Assembly (NCBI RefSeq): GCF_016904885.1
Contig: NZ_JADWYI010000001.1
Coordinates: 3,720,001-3,784,000, forward strand
From: Archangium primigenium
GTDB lineage: Bacteria; Myxococcota; Myxococcia; Myxococcales; Myxococcaceae
Direction of reading: 5' to 3'
Length of the DNA: 64,000 bases
Shown: positions 35,565 to 44,369 of the stretch, in pieces
How the letters are laid out: each line of letters begins with the position of its first letter
Numbering within the stretch: position 1 is the stretch's first letter
The notes under the pieces: model-generated
The model's input: only the letters and a program-made list of their open reading frames with translations
Database searches by the model: none
Told to the model about the DNA's origin: nothing
Translations under genes and position numbers: made by a program

Positions 35565-38500
35565 ATGCACGAGCACGAGTCAGGCGCCGTTCCGTCCGGT
35601 TTCTTCGCCTTGCGCACGCCCTTGTTGTCCTTCGACGTCCTGGTGGAGTGGGGCGATGGGCTCGAGGCCTCGCGGGCGGAGGCCGGGGCGCGCGAGGCCG
35701 CGCTCGTCCGGGACCGCGCCGTGCTCCGGGAGCGACTGCGCCGCTGGGTGGCGCTGCCCGTCGTGCGCGAGGCGCTGTTCGTGGCCTCGCCCCTGCTCGT
35801 GGAGAGCCTGCCGGTGTGGGAGTCCGCGCCGGAGTCGGAGCGGGGACAGAAGGTGGAGCGCACCCTGGTGCGCTACCTGGCGCGCATGGCGGGCCGCGCC
35901 ACGCCCTTCGGACTCTTCGCGGGCCTGTCCCTCGGGCGGGTGGCGGAGCACACGCGCCTGGACATCCCCGGGCGCGGGGCGCTCGGCCGGCACACGCGCC
36001 TGGACATGGACTACGTCTGCGCGCTCGTGGAGCAGGTGCGCCAACAGCCCGAGGTGCGGCGCGCGTTGCGGTACGTGCCCAACTCCAGCCTCTACCGGCT
36101 CGCCGGACGGCTGCGCTACCTGGAGATGTCGTCGCGGGGCCGCTCGCGCGCCTATCACCTGGTCGCCGTCGACACCGCGCCCCACCTGGACGCCACGCTC
36201 GAGCGCGCGCGTCCAGGCCTGACGCTGCCCGCCCTGGCCCGGGCGCTGGCGGAGGAGACGGGCGTCGGTCTCGACGATGCGCTCGCGTACGTGGACACGT
36301 TGGCGGCCGAGCAGCTCCTGCTGCCCACCTGGGCGCCCACGCTCACGGGGCCCGAGCCCGTGCCGCACCTGCTCGCGGAGGCCCGGCACGTGCCCGAGCT
36401 CCACGCCGTGGGCGAGCGGCTGGCCTCGGTCCAGACGTCCCTGGCGCTCATGGACGCGCAGCCCCTGGGCCTGTCCCCGGACGCCTACCGCGAGGTGGCG
36501 CATGCCCTGGAGTCGCTGCCCGTGCCGGTGGAGCTGTCCCGGCTCTTCCAGGTGGACATGTTCCGCGCCACGCCCGAGGCCACGGTGTCCGCGCCCGTGC
36601 TCGACGAGCTGCTGCGCGGCGTGGAGGCCCTGCGCCGGTTGATGACCCCACGCCCCCACCCGCTGGAGCGCTTCCGCCAGCGTTTCCTGGAGCGCTACCA
36701 GGGCCGCGCCGTGCCGCTCGCGGAGGCGCTGGACGAGGAGAACGGCATCGGCGCCGTCCTCTCCCAGGGGCCGGGACGGGGAACGGGCCCCCTGCTGGAG
36801 GGCTTCGTCCTTCCCCGGGAGCCTCAAGAGGAGCGGGGGCGCTGGAGCGAGAAGTGGGCCCACCTGTCGCGACGGCTCGAGGCCCTGCGGGGCGCGGGCC
36901 TCCAGGAGCTGCGGCTCACGCCGGAGGATCTCCAGACGCTGTCGGCGGGCCGCGAGCCGCCTCCGTTGCCGGACGCCTTCGGGGTGCTGGCCACCCTGGT
37001 GGGCGCCTCCGCGGAGGCGGTGGCCCGAGGGGACTTCCAGGTGCTGGTGGAGAACCTCCACGCGCCCTCGGCCGGCTCCTACCTGGGCCGCTTCTGCCAT
37101 GGCTCGCCCGCGCTGGAGGCGCAGGTCCAGGCGCACCTGCGGGCCGAGGAGGCCCTGCGCCCCGACGTCCTCTTCGCCGAGGTCGTCCACCTGCCGCAGG
37201 ATCGCATGGGCAACGTCACCTGCCGTCCCCAACTGCGCCCGTACGACCTCGTCTTCCTGGGCGCGTCGGGCGCGGATGACGCGCACCGCATTGCCCTCGA
37301 GGACCTGTGGGTGGGCGTGGAGGGGGAGCGCATCGTCCTGCGCTCGCGGCGCCTGGACCGGGAGGTCGTCCCCCGGCTGAGCAATGCCCACAACTACTCG
37401 GCCTACGGCCTGGGCCTCTACCGGTTCCTGGGTCTGCTCCAGCACGGGCAGGTCTCGGGGCTCCAGTTCAGCTGGGGACCCCTGGCGACGGCGGCCTTCC
37501 TGCCGCGGGTGGTGTGGGGACGCGCGGTGCTGTCGCTCGCGCGCTGGAATGTGGAGGCCCGCCAGCTGAGGGCCTGGGGCGCGCTCCAGGGCGCCGGGCG
37601 CTTCGAGGCCGTCCAAGCCTTCCGCCACGAGGCGCGGCTGCCCCGGTGGATCTGCCTGCGGGACGCGGACAACCAGCTCCCCATCGATCTGGACAACGTG
37701 CTGTGCGTGGAGACGCTCGTGCACGCCGTCAAGGAGCGCGCGAACGCGGTCCTGGAGGAGCTGTTTCCCGGACCGGAGGCGCTGTGCGCCCGGGGCGAGG
37801 AGGGGGGCTATCAGCACGAGCTGGTGGTGCCCTTCGTGCGGACGCGCTCGGGAGTCGAGCCCTCGCCGCCGACGCGCGTGGCCCCGCTGCCGCCGCCCGG
37901 AGTACGCCGCACCTTCCCTCCGGGCACCGAGTGGCTCGACGTGAAGTTCCACGCGGGTCCGGCGACCCTGGACCGGTTGCTCGCGGGTCCGGTGGGAGCG
38001 CTCCTCGAGCGGCTCCAGGCCTCGGGCGCGGTGGAGCGCTGGTTCTTCGTGCGCGCCCCGGAGCCGGACGGCCACCTGCGCCTGCGGTTCCAGGGCGAGC
38101 CCGGTCGATTGGACGGGGAGGTCTGGCCCCGGGTGCGCGCGGTCTGCGCCGCGGCGATGGCCGAGGGAAACGGGTGGCGCCTGCAACTGGATACCTATGA
38201 GCGCGAGGTGGAGCACCTCGGGGGCGCCGAGGGGGTGGTGCTGGCCGAGGCGCTGTTCCACGCGGACAGCGAGGCGGTACTGACCCTGCTGCGCGGGGAG
38301 GGCACGGCGCGGCCGGAGGCGCGCTGGCGGTGGACCCTGCTGGGCATGGACGCGCTCTTGGAGGACCTGGGCTTCTGCCTGGAGGAGAAGCTCGCCGTGG
38401 TGGGCCGGGCCCGCGCCCGACTCGGCGCCGGGCTCCACGTGGACAAGGCCTTCGAGGCGCAATTGGGCGAGCGCTACCGGCGCGAGAGCCGTGTCCTGGA

Positions 38501-38777
38501 GCGGCTGCTCTGGCCCCCGAGCGGTGCCGAGGCGCCTCCGGGCATGCGCGCCTTCGAGCGGCGGAGGGCGCGAGGCCGCGAGGCGGTGGCGCGGTGGCGC
38601 GAGGCGGAGGGGGAGGGGCGGCTCACGCGGAGCCTGGAGGACCTGGCCGAGCGCTGCCTGCACCTGCATGTCAACCGCATGCTCCCGAGTGAGCAGCGGA
38701 TCCAGGAGCTCATCCTCCAGGACTTCCTGACCCGGCTGTACCGCTCCCGGCGGGCCCGGCTCCTCAAGGGGACGTGA
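35565..38777 (+). CDS. Full-length LanB-type lantibiotic dehydratase, isolated
   Basis: 1070 residues, the size of full class I lanthipeptide dehydratases. The N-terminal glutamylation domain includes FFALRTPLLSFD at the start and the conserved block RMAGRATPFGLFAGLSLG (about 107-124). The C-terminal elimination domain (SpaB_C type) starts near 791 with WLDVKFHAG and has WFFVRAPEPDGHLRLRF and YEREVEHLGGAEGV...EALFHADSEAV. Such enzymes use glutamyl-tRNA to glutamylate Ser/Thr of a precursor peptide and then eliminate glutamate to give dehydroamino acids. No LanC cyclase, transporter, protease or Ser/Thr/Cys-rich precursor lies beside it: the flanking gaps are only 91 and 109 bases. It sits between rodA and a GT39 gene on the same strand. 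The family is clear; the substrate is unknown. Confidence 0.93.
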   Translation: MHEHESGAVPSGFFALRTPLLSFDVLVEWGDGLEASRAEAGAREAALVRDRAVLRERLRRWVALPVVREALFVASPLLVESLPVWESAPESERGQKVERTLVRYLARMAGRATPFGLFAGLSLGRVAEHTRLDIPGRGALGRHTRLDMDYVCALVEQVRQQPEVRRALRYVPNSSLYRLAGRLRYLEMSSRGRSRAYHLVAVDTAPHLDATLERARPGLTLPALARALAEETGVGLDDALAYVDTLAAEQLLLPTWAPTLTGPEPVPHLLAEARHVPELHAVGERLASVQTSLALMDAQPLGLSPDAYREVAHALESLPVPVELSRLFQVDMFRATPEATVSAPVLDELLRGVEALRRLMTPRPHPLERFRQRFLERYQGRAVPLAEALDEENGIGAVLSQGPGRGTGPLLEGFVLPREPQEERGRWSEKWAHLSRRLEALRGAGLQELRLTPEDLQTLSAGREPPPLPDAFGVLATLVGASAEAVARGDFQVLVENLHAPSAGSYLGRFCHGSPALEAQVQAHLRAEEALRPDVLFAEVVHLPQDRMGNVTCRPQLRPYDLVFLGASGADDAHRIALEDLWVGVEGERIVLRSRRLDREVVPRLSNAHNYSAYGLGLYRFLGLLQHGQVSGLQFSWGPLATAAFLPRVVWGRAVLSLARWNVEARQLRAWGALQGAGRFEAVQAFRHEARLPRWICLRDADNQLPIDLDNVLCVETLVHAVKERANAVLEELFPGPEALCARGEEGGYQHELVVPFVRTRSGVEPSPPTRVAPLPPPGVRRTFPPGTEWLDVKFHAGPATLDRLLAGPVGALLERLQASGAVERWFFVRAPEPDGHLRLRFQGEPGRLDGEVWPRVRAVCAAAMAEGNGWRLQLDTYEREVEHLGGAEGVVLAEALFHADSEAVLTLLRGEGTARPEARWRWTLLGMDALLEDLGFCLEEKLAVVGRARARLGAGLHVDKAFEAQLGERYRRESRVLERLLWPPSGAEAPPGMRAFERRRARGREAVARWREAEGEGRLTRSLEDLAERCLHLHVNRMLPSEQRIQELILQDFLTRLYRSRRARLLKGT

Positions 38778-38886
38778 GCCCCGTCCGGCGGGTGCTGGTT
38801 TCAGGCACGCGCCTGGGGCATGGTTCGCCCCCCTCGCCCGCCGCCGGGAGCAAGGCCCGGCACCTGGAGCGGATGAGGAGTACGTG

Positions 38887-40422
38887 ATGACGTGGTCGGA
38901 GGAGTCCTCCGGAGTCTGGACACGGCGGGTCGTGGGGCTCAGTGGGGTGTTGGCCCTGCTCCGGCTCGTCTACGCGGCCCGGGTGGAGCTCGCGCCGCAA
39001 GAGGCCTACTACTGGCAGTACGCGCGTCACCTGGATTGGTCGTACTTCGACCACCCCCCCATGTGCGCGTGGTGGATCGGCCTGTCGGTGAAGCTGCTGG
39101 GCCCGAGCGAACTGGGCGTGCGCGTGCCCGCGGTGGTGTCGGCGACCCTGCTGACGTGGCTGCTCTACTCGCTCGGCCGGAGGCTGTACTCGCCGGCGGT
39201 GGGCGCGCTCGCGGCGCTCGCGGCCAACGCCACGGTGCTGCTCGGCCTGGGCGCGGTGGTGATGACGCCGGACGTGCCCCTGGTGCTCTTCTGGACGGCG
39301 GCGCTGCGCGTGTTGTGCGAGCTGGTGCTGCCGGACGGGGAGGGGGCGGGGCGGGGCGGCTGGCGCTGGTACGTCCTGGGCGCGCTCTGCGGCCTGGCGA
39401 TGTTGTCCAAGTACACCGCCGCGCTGCTGCCTCCGCAGATCCTCCTCACCGCGCTGCTGTCGCCCCGGGGCCGGGCCTCGTTGCGCTCGCCCCATCCGTA
39501 CCTGGCCCTGCTCGTGGCGCTCGCCGTCTTCGCGCCCGTCTTCATCTGGAACGCCCAACATGACTGGGCCTCGTTCGCCTTCCAGACGCGGGGGCGGGCG
39601 CGCACCGTGCACGGCTTCCAGCCCCACCTGCTCGGGCGCTACCTGGGCCTGCAGGCCGTGGCGGTGGGGCCGCTGCTCTACCTGTCCCTGCTGCTGTCGG
39701 CGGGCCTGTTGGTGGGACCCGCGCTCCGGGGCGATCCCCGCGCCCGGCTGCTGGGCCTCGCGAGCCTGCCGGGGCTGCTCGTCTTCTCCGCCGTGAGCCC
39801 CCTGCACTGGGTGAAGATGAACTGGGTGGCGCCCGCGTACATCGGCGTGTTCGTGGCGACGGCGGCCCGGTGGCACGCGCGGTGGCACACGCGGGGCCAG
39901 GGGCTCTACCCGGGCCTCGCGCTGGGCACGGGGGCGCTCCTGGTGCTGGGCATGTACCTGATGCCCCTGTGGCCGGCCATTCCCTTCAAGGAGAAGGACA
40001 ACCTGGTGAGCGGCTGGCGCCAACTGGCCGAGCACGTCCAGGACTGGCGCCAGCGCGTGGCCCGGCCGGGCTCGCCGCCGTTGGTGGTGGGGTGGGGCTA
40101 CAAGACGGCGAGCGAGCTGGCCTTCTACCTGCCGGACCGACCCGAGACCCAGTCGGATCCGGCCCTGGGCGGCACGGGGCTCGCCTATGACTTCTGGTGG
40201 GACCGGGTGGGGCCCCACGCGGATGCGCTCGTGGTGGTGGATGACCGGCAGCCGATGCGCGACGAGGCCACGCGCCTGGCGGCCCACTGCGGCGAGGTGC
40301 GCGCGCTGCCCCCCGTGACGGTGCGCCGGGGGGAGCGGCCGGTGACGACCTACCGGCTCTGGCACTGCCTGGACTGGCGGCGCGAGGCGCGGGCGGCTAC
40401 AGCGCCCGGCCAGTCAGGATGA
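38887..40422 (+). CDS. GT39-family (ArnT/PMT-like) membrane glycosyltransferase
   Basis: 511 residues from the ATG at 38887 (GAGGAG six bases upstream; a GTG three bases earlier is possible). About ten to twelve membrane helices. The family entry motif appears as LAPQEAYYWQYARHLDWSYFDHPP, with Glu kept where most members have DE. These enzymes use polyprenyl-phosphate sugars to glycosylate lipid A, proteins or glycans on the periplasmic face. The acceptor is unknown. It is 109 bases downstream of the LanB gene and overlaps mgtE by 26 bases tail to tail. Confidence 0.88.
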   Translation: MTWSEESSGVWTRRVVGLSGVLALLRLVYAARVELAPQEAYYWQYARHLDWSYFDHPPMCAWWIGLSVKLLGPSELGVRVPAVVSATLLTWLLYSLGRRLYSPAVGALAALAANATVLLGLGAVVMTPDVPLVLFWTAALRVLCELVLPDGEGAGRGGWRWYVLGALCGLAMLSKYTAALLPPQILLTALLSPRGRASLRSPHPYLALLVALAVFAPVFIWNAQHDWASFAFQTRGRARTVHGFQPHLLGRYLGLQAVAVGPLLYLSLLLSAGLLVGPALRGDPRARLLGLASLPGLLVFSAVSPLHWVKMNWVAPAYIGVFVATAARWHARWHTRGQGLYPGLALGTGALLVLGMYLMPLWPAIPFKEKDNLVSGWRQLAEHVQDWRQRVARPGSPPLVVGWGYKTASELAFYLPDRPETQSDPALGGTGLAYDFWWDRVGPHADALVVVDDRQPMRDEATRLAAHCGEVRALPPVTVRRGERPVTTYRLWHCLDWRREARAATAPGQSG

Positions 40423-41776
40423 GGGTGATGACGGTGAAGTAGATGACCACGCCGGTGACGTCCACCAGCGTGGCCACGAAGGGCGCCGAGGCGGTGGCGG
40501 GATCCAACCCGAGCCGCCGCAAGAGGAAGGGCAGCATCGAGCCGCACAGCGTGCCGAAGGTCACCACGCCCACCACGCTCAGGCCCACCGCCACGCCCAC
40601 CCAGGCGAAGTGCGGCCCGTAGAGGATCTCCCGCTCGGGCCACAGCAGGATGCGAAAGAAGCCGAGCAGTCCGAGGAACACGCCGAGCGTCAGGCCGCTG
40701 ATCATCTCCCGGAGCGCCACCTTCCACCAGTCGTGCAGCGACACGTCGCGCACGGCGAGCGCGCGGATGATGAGCGAGGTGGCCTGGGAGCCCGAGTTGC
40801 CGCCGGAGGAGATGATGAGGGGCACGAAGGTGCCCAGGAACACCGCCTGGGCGACGGCGTCCTGGTAGTGCGCCATGGCGGTGGCGGTGAACATCTGCCC
40901 CACGAAGAGCACGGTGAGCCAGCCCACGCGCTTGCGCAGCATGCCCACGATGCCGATGTCCATGTAGGGCGCCTCGAGCGCCTCCATGCCGCCGATGCGC
41001 TGGATGTCCTCGGTGGCCTCCTCCTCGGCCGCGTCCAGCACGTCGTCCACGGTGATGATGCCCACCAGCACGCCCCGCGAGTCCGTCACCGGCAGCGCCA
41101 CCCGGTCGTACTTCTCGAACATGCTGATGAACTCCTCGCGCTCGGCCGTCGCGGGGATGCTCACCAGTTGCCGGTCATGGATGTCGGTGACGGGGGTGCT
41201 GGGCACGGCCATCACGAGCGCCGCGAGCCGCACGTCGTCCAGGAGCCGGCCCTTCTCGTCCACGATGTAGAGCACGTGGAGGGTTTCGCGGCCCTGGCCG
41301 TGGGTGCGCACGTAGTCCAGCGCGGCGCCCGCCGTGAGGTTGCCCGGCAGGGTGAGGTACTCCGGCGTCATGTACCGGCCGGCGCTCTTCTCCGGGTAGC
41401 CCAAGAGGCTGCGCGCCAGCTTGAGCTGCTCGGGCGACAGCGACGTGAGCAGCCGCTTGGTCACCTCCGCCGGCAGCTCCTCCAACAGGCGCGTGCGATC
41501 GTCCGGCGCCATCTCGTCCAGCAGGTTCTTGAGCTGCTCGCGGCCCAGCGTGTCGACGATCTCCGTCTGCTGGGAGGGCGGCAAGTACTCGAACACCTGC
41601 GCCGCCGCGTCCCGGGGCAGCAGCCGGAAGATGATGCCGCTCTCGTCGGCGGGCAGATCCTCGATCACCTCGGCGATGTCCGCCGGGTCCACTTCCGAGA
41701 AGGCGTCGCGCAGCGCGCTCCAATTCTTGGCGGCGATGAGTTCGTCGAACTCGGGCTTGAGGAGGTTTCCCAACAT
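40397..41776 (-). CDS. mgtE: Magnesium transporter MgtE
   Basis: 459 residues from the ATG at 41776, which has GGAG a few bases upstream. The cytosolic MgtE_N domain (about 5-130; DPADIAEVIEDLP), two CBS domains (about 135-260; VGIITVDDVLDAAEEEATED) and a five-helix membrane domain (about 285-459) are in the standard order. VGWLTVLFVGQ, PLIISSGGNSGSQATSL and the ion-pore region DPATASAPFVATLVDVTGV are present. It imports Mg2+ and is gated by cytosolic Mg2+ through the CBS domains. Confidence 0.96.
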   Translation of the reverse strand: MLGNLLKPEFDELIAAKNWSALRDAFSEVDPADIAEVIEDLPADESGIIFRLLPRDAAAQVFEYLPPSQQTEIVDTLGREQLKNLLDEMAPDDRTRLLEELPAEVTKRLLTSLSPEQLKLARSLLGYPEKSAGRYMTPEYLTLPGNLTAGAALDYVRTHGQGRETLHVLYIVDEKGRLLDDVRLAALVMAVPSTPVTDIHDRQLVSIPATAEREEFISMFEKYDRVALPVTDSRGVLVGIITVDDVLDAAEEEATEDIQRIGGMEALEAPYMDIGIVGMLRKRVGWLTVLFVGQMFTATAMAHYQDAVAQAVFLGTFVPLIISSGGNSGSQATSLIIRALAVRDVSLHDWWKVALREMISGLTLGVFLGLLGFFRILLWPEREILYGPHFAWVGVAVGLSVVGVVTFGTLCGSMLPFLLRRLGLDPATASAPFVATLVDVTGVVIYFTVITLILTGRAL

Positions 41777-41868
41777 CGCGATCTCCAGGCGCGGACGAAG
41801 GGGCGCATGGTGTATGAAACCCGTCGCCGGGGGTACGCAAATCGCTCCCGCGCCCGCGGAGGAAGACG

Positions 41869-42618
41869 ATGGACGGCAAGGGCTCGCGCAGGAAGACATC
41901 CGCCCCGCTGAAAAACCCGGGGGCCGAGGCCCCTCCGTCCCGCCCGGCGGCCCCGGCGCCCGCCCCCCGCCCGGAACCCTTGCTCCCCCCACGGTCCGCG
42001 GCGACCGTTTCGCCGACCCCGGCGGCCCCGGTGTCCGCGCCTCGGCCCGCGCCCTTCGCCTCGCGCTTCGCCCCGGCGCCCGCCCCGGCCGCGCCGCGCC
42101 CCTTCTTCTCGCCCGTCATCGCCCAGGGGAGCGCCGAGGAGACCGAGCACCGGAGCTTTCCCCGGGCCAGCCTCGCCACGAGCGTGGAGGTGTGGGTGGA
42201 GCGGGACGGCGAGCGGCGCTTCACCGCCACGCTGCGCTCGACCAACGTGAGCGTGGGGGGCGCCTTCCTGGAGAGCACCTTCTTCCTGCCCCTGGACACC
42301 GAGGTGCGCGTGCGCTTCTCGCTGGAGCCGGGCGCGGCGCCGGTGGAGGCCCGGGCCCGGGTGGTGCGCGAGCAGCGGCCCCGCCGCGAGGGGGAGCCCT
42401 CGGGGTTCGGCGTGCATTTCGAGGAGTTCTACGGCCAGACGGAGGTGGCGCTGGCGCGGCTCTTCCTGGACACGCGCCTGCGCGCGTTCGCCGAGGAGTT
42501 CCTGCGCTCACCCCGCGCCCGGGGCCTGTCCAACGAGCTGGAGCGCGTGGTGGACGCGCTCGCGGCGTGGGAGCTGCTCAAGGCGCACACCGCCACGGAT
42601 TCGTGGCGGGGCGAGTAG
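41869..42618 (+). CDS. PilZ domain protein with Pro/Ala-rich N-terminus (TIGR02266-like)
   Basis: 249 residues. Residues 1-85 are Pro/Ala-rich and probably disordered. The PilZ domain (about 90-205) has RSFPR for the RxxxR motif and NVSVGGAFL for the (D/N)xSxxG motif that together bind cyclic di-GMP. A helical tail follows. The type is common in Myxococcales. It is probably an effector for the cyclase activity in the cell. It is convergent with thioredoxin, seven bases apart. Confidence 0.88.
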   Translation: MDGKGSRRKTSAPLKNPGAEAPPSRPAAPAPAPRPEPLLPPRSAATVSPTPAAPVSAPRPAPFASRFAPAPAPAAPRPFFSPVIAQGSAEETEHRSFPRASLATSVEVWVERDGERRFTATLRSTNVSVGGAFLESTFFLPLDTEVRVRFSLEPGAAPVEARARVVREQRPRREGEPSGFGVHFEEFYGQTEVALARLFLDTRLRAFAEEFLRSPRARGLSNELERVVDALAAWELLKAHTATDSWRGE

Positions 42619-42625
42619 GGCCACC

Positions 42626-42961
42626 TCAGGCGTTGAGGGCCTTCTTCATCGCGTCCTCGATCTTCGACTTGGGCACGGAGCCGATGATCGTCTCCACGAC
42701 CCGGCCGCCCTTGAAGATGAGCAGGGTGGGGATGGAGCGGATGCCGTAGTTCTGCGGCGTGCCCTGGTTCTCGTCGATGTTCATCTTGGTCACCTTGACC
42801 TGCCCCTTGTACTGGGTGGCCAGGGCATCGACGGACGGCGCGATGGCGCGGCAGGGCCCGCACCAGGTGGCCCAGAAGTCCACGAGCACGGGCTCGGCGG
42901 AATCCAGCACTTCCTTCTTGAAATCCCCGTCTTTAACGTTCACCACGTCGGCGCCAGCCAT
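42626..42961 (-). CDS. trxA: Thioredoxin
   Basis: 111 residues from the ATG at 42961, preceded by GGAGGAG. The redox site is Trp33-Cys34-Gly-Pro-Cys37, with VDFWATWCGPC ahead of it and the cis-Pro in RSIPTLLIF. It reduces protein disulfides in the cytoplasm. A longer start at 42988 lacks a ribosome site and is not preferred. Confidence 0.97.
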   Translation of the reverse strand: MAGADVVNVKDGDFKKEVLDSAEPVLVDFWATWCGPCRAIAPSVDALATQYKGQVKVTKMNIDENQGTPQNYGIRSIPTLLIFKGGRVVETIIGSVPKSKIEDAMKKALNA

Positions 42962-43157
42962 GTTGTTCTCCTCCGGTCCATGAACCATCCGGGACGGGGC
43001 CTGCTGTAATACGGGCCCCCAGGGCCTGCAAGCAGGCGTCCCCTCGTGGTTATTCGCTTGGTGAGATGCGGACGGAGCACGGGCGTTGCGCCCCGGGCGG
43101 CGGAGGGCTCAGTTGGCGCTTCGGACCCGGGCGGGGCGGTGTAGACTGCCCGCCGTG

Positions 43158-43529
43158 ATGAGGCTCTTTCTTCCCCAGACCCAGCTCGAGGAGTGGGCCC
43201 TGGAGGACAAAGCGGACGTGCGCGACGGGGTGCTCCAAGTGACGGGCGAGGAGGGCGTGTACCCCGTGACGCCCGCGGTCCATGTGCTCCAGTTGGTGAC
43301 AGGCGAGGACACCCATGGCCTGGTCACCAAGGTGAAGACCGAGGAGCAGCTCAAGTCCCTGGGCGCCGAGCAGATGGCCGACTCGGTGTTGCTCGGAGAT
43401 ACGGCATACGAAGTCGTCCCCGGTTATGTCGCCGAGGTGCCCGAAGCCCCCTCGGACGAGCCAGAGGCGGCCAGGCCCGATTCCGAGACCGATCTCCTCG
43501 CCGCCTTCCTTTTGAACAAGATGGGCTGA
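43158..43529 (+). CDS. Unknown protein at the head of the haem operon
   Basis: 123 residues from the ATG at 43158 (a GTG one codon earlier is possible). It has a beta-rich, acidic sequence with QTQLEEWALEDKADVRDGVLQV and a C-terminal Pro/Glu-rich linker ending in DLLAAFLLNKMG. There is no signal peptide or known motif. It lies 29 bases before the hemX-like gene on the same strand and is probably transcribed with the haem genes. The divergent gap to trxA is 196 bases and includes the near-palindrome GCCTGC-AA-GCAGGC at 43024-43037. The function is unknown. Confidence 0.7.
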   Translation: MRLFLPQTQLEEWALEDKADVRDGVLQVTGEEGVYPVTPAVHVLQLVTGEDTHGLVTKVKTEEQLKSLGAEQMADSVLLGDTAYEVVPGYVAEVPEAPSDEPEAARPDSETDLLAAFLLNKMG

Positions 43530-43558
43530 CGCACCGGGCCCCGTGGGTTGTAGCCGCC

Positions 43559-44368
43559 ATGAATCACGCGCTGGTCTCTCTCGCCTGCCACGCCTATGTC
43601 GTCGCGGCGTTGATCTACCTCGTCTACCTCGTCCGCCAATGGGACGCGCTCGCCACGGCGGGCCGCGTGCTCGTGGGCACGGGGCTGGCCCTGCACGGCG
43701 TGGCGCTCTTCGGGCTCTTCGGCGCCCAGGGCGGCCGGCCGGTGGGGGTGGCCCAGGGCTTCTCCACCTTCGCCTTCCTGCTGCTGGCCATCTTCCTGGT
43801 GGTGGACGTGCGCTACCGGCGGCCGGTGATTGGCGCCTTCATCACCCCGCTGGCGGTGGCGGTGCTCCTGCCCGGCCTGCTCCTGGACGCGGGCGGACCG
43901 CTGCCCCCGGACATGAAGCGGCCGCTCTTGCCCGTGCACATCACCATCGCGCTGTTGGGCGTGGCCGCCTCGGCGGTGGCCGCGGGCGTGGCGGTGATGT
44001 ACCTGCTCATGGAGCGGCAGGTGAAGGGCAAGCGCTTCGGGCTGCTCTTCGCGCGGCTGCCCTCGCTGGAGTTCCTGGACACGCTCAACCAGCGGCTCGT
44101 GGTGGTGGGCTTCATCGCCCTGTCGGTGACGCTGGTGACCGGGGCCTTCTTCTCCAGCGCGGCGCCGGGGTTCATCTGGGCCTGGCAGTCCAAGCAGATC
44201 GCCACCCTGGTGGCCTGGGTGGTGTTCGCCGCGCTCGTGGGCGCCCGTGCCTTTGGCGGGTGGCGGGGGCGGCGCGTCGCGCTGTTGACCATGACGGGGT
44301 TCGGCTTGCTGCTGCTCTGCTTCCTCTCGTCGTATGACTTCACGCATCTGGCCGGAGGGTGGCGCTAG
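43559..44368 (+). CDS. hemX: HemX/CcsA-like cytochrome c assembly family membrane protein
   Basis: 269 residues with about eight membrane helices. The family features are a periplasmic His in PVHITIALLGVA, the conserved LEFLDTLNQRLVVVGF and a WWD-like loop IWAWQSKQIATLVAWVV. HemX-type members often stand upstream of hemA and affect glutamyl-tRNA reductase level; CcsA members deliver haem to cytochrome c. The position just ahead of hemA favours the HemX role. Its stop is one base before the hemA start. The start at 43559 avoids a long shadow frame. Confidence 0.85.
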   Translation: MNHALVSLACHAYVVAALIYLVYLVRQWDALATAGRVLVGTGLALHGVALFGLFGAQGGRPVGVAQGFSTFAFLLLAIFLVVDVRYRRPVIGAFITPLAVAVLLPGLLLDAGGPLPPDMKRPLLPVHITIALLGVAASAVAAGVAVMYLLMERQVKGKRFGLLFARLPSLEFLDTLNQRLVVVGFIALSVTLVTGAFFSSAAPGFIWAWQSKQIATLVAWVVFAALVGARAFGGWRGRRVALLTMTGFGLLLLCFLSSYDFTHLAGGWR

Positions 44369-44369
44369 C

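Noticed and set aside
35580..38669. Minus-strand frame of 1029 codons
   Set aside because: Antisense to the LanB gene; no recognisable domain.
38820..38876. Short frame starting MVRPPRPPPG after the LanB gene, considered as a precursor peptide
   Set aside because: Only 18 residues, Pro/Arg-rich, with one Ser, one Thr and no Cys, so it does not look like a lanthipeptide precursor.
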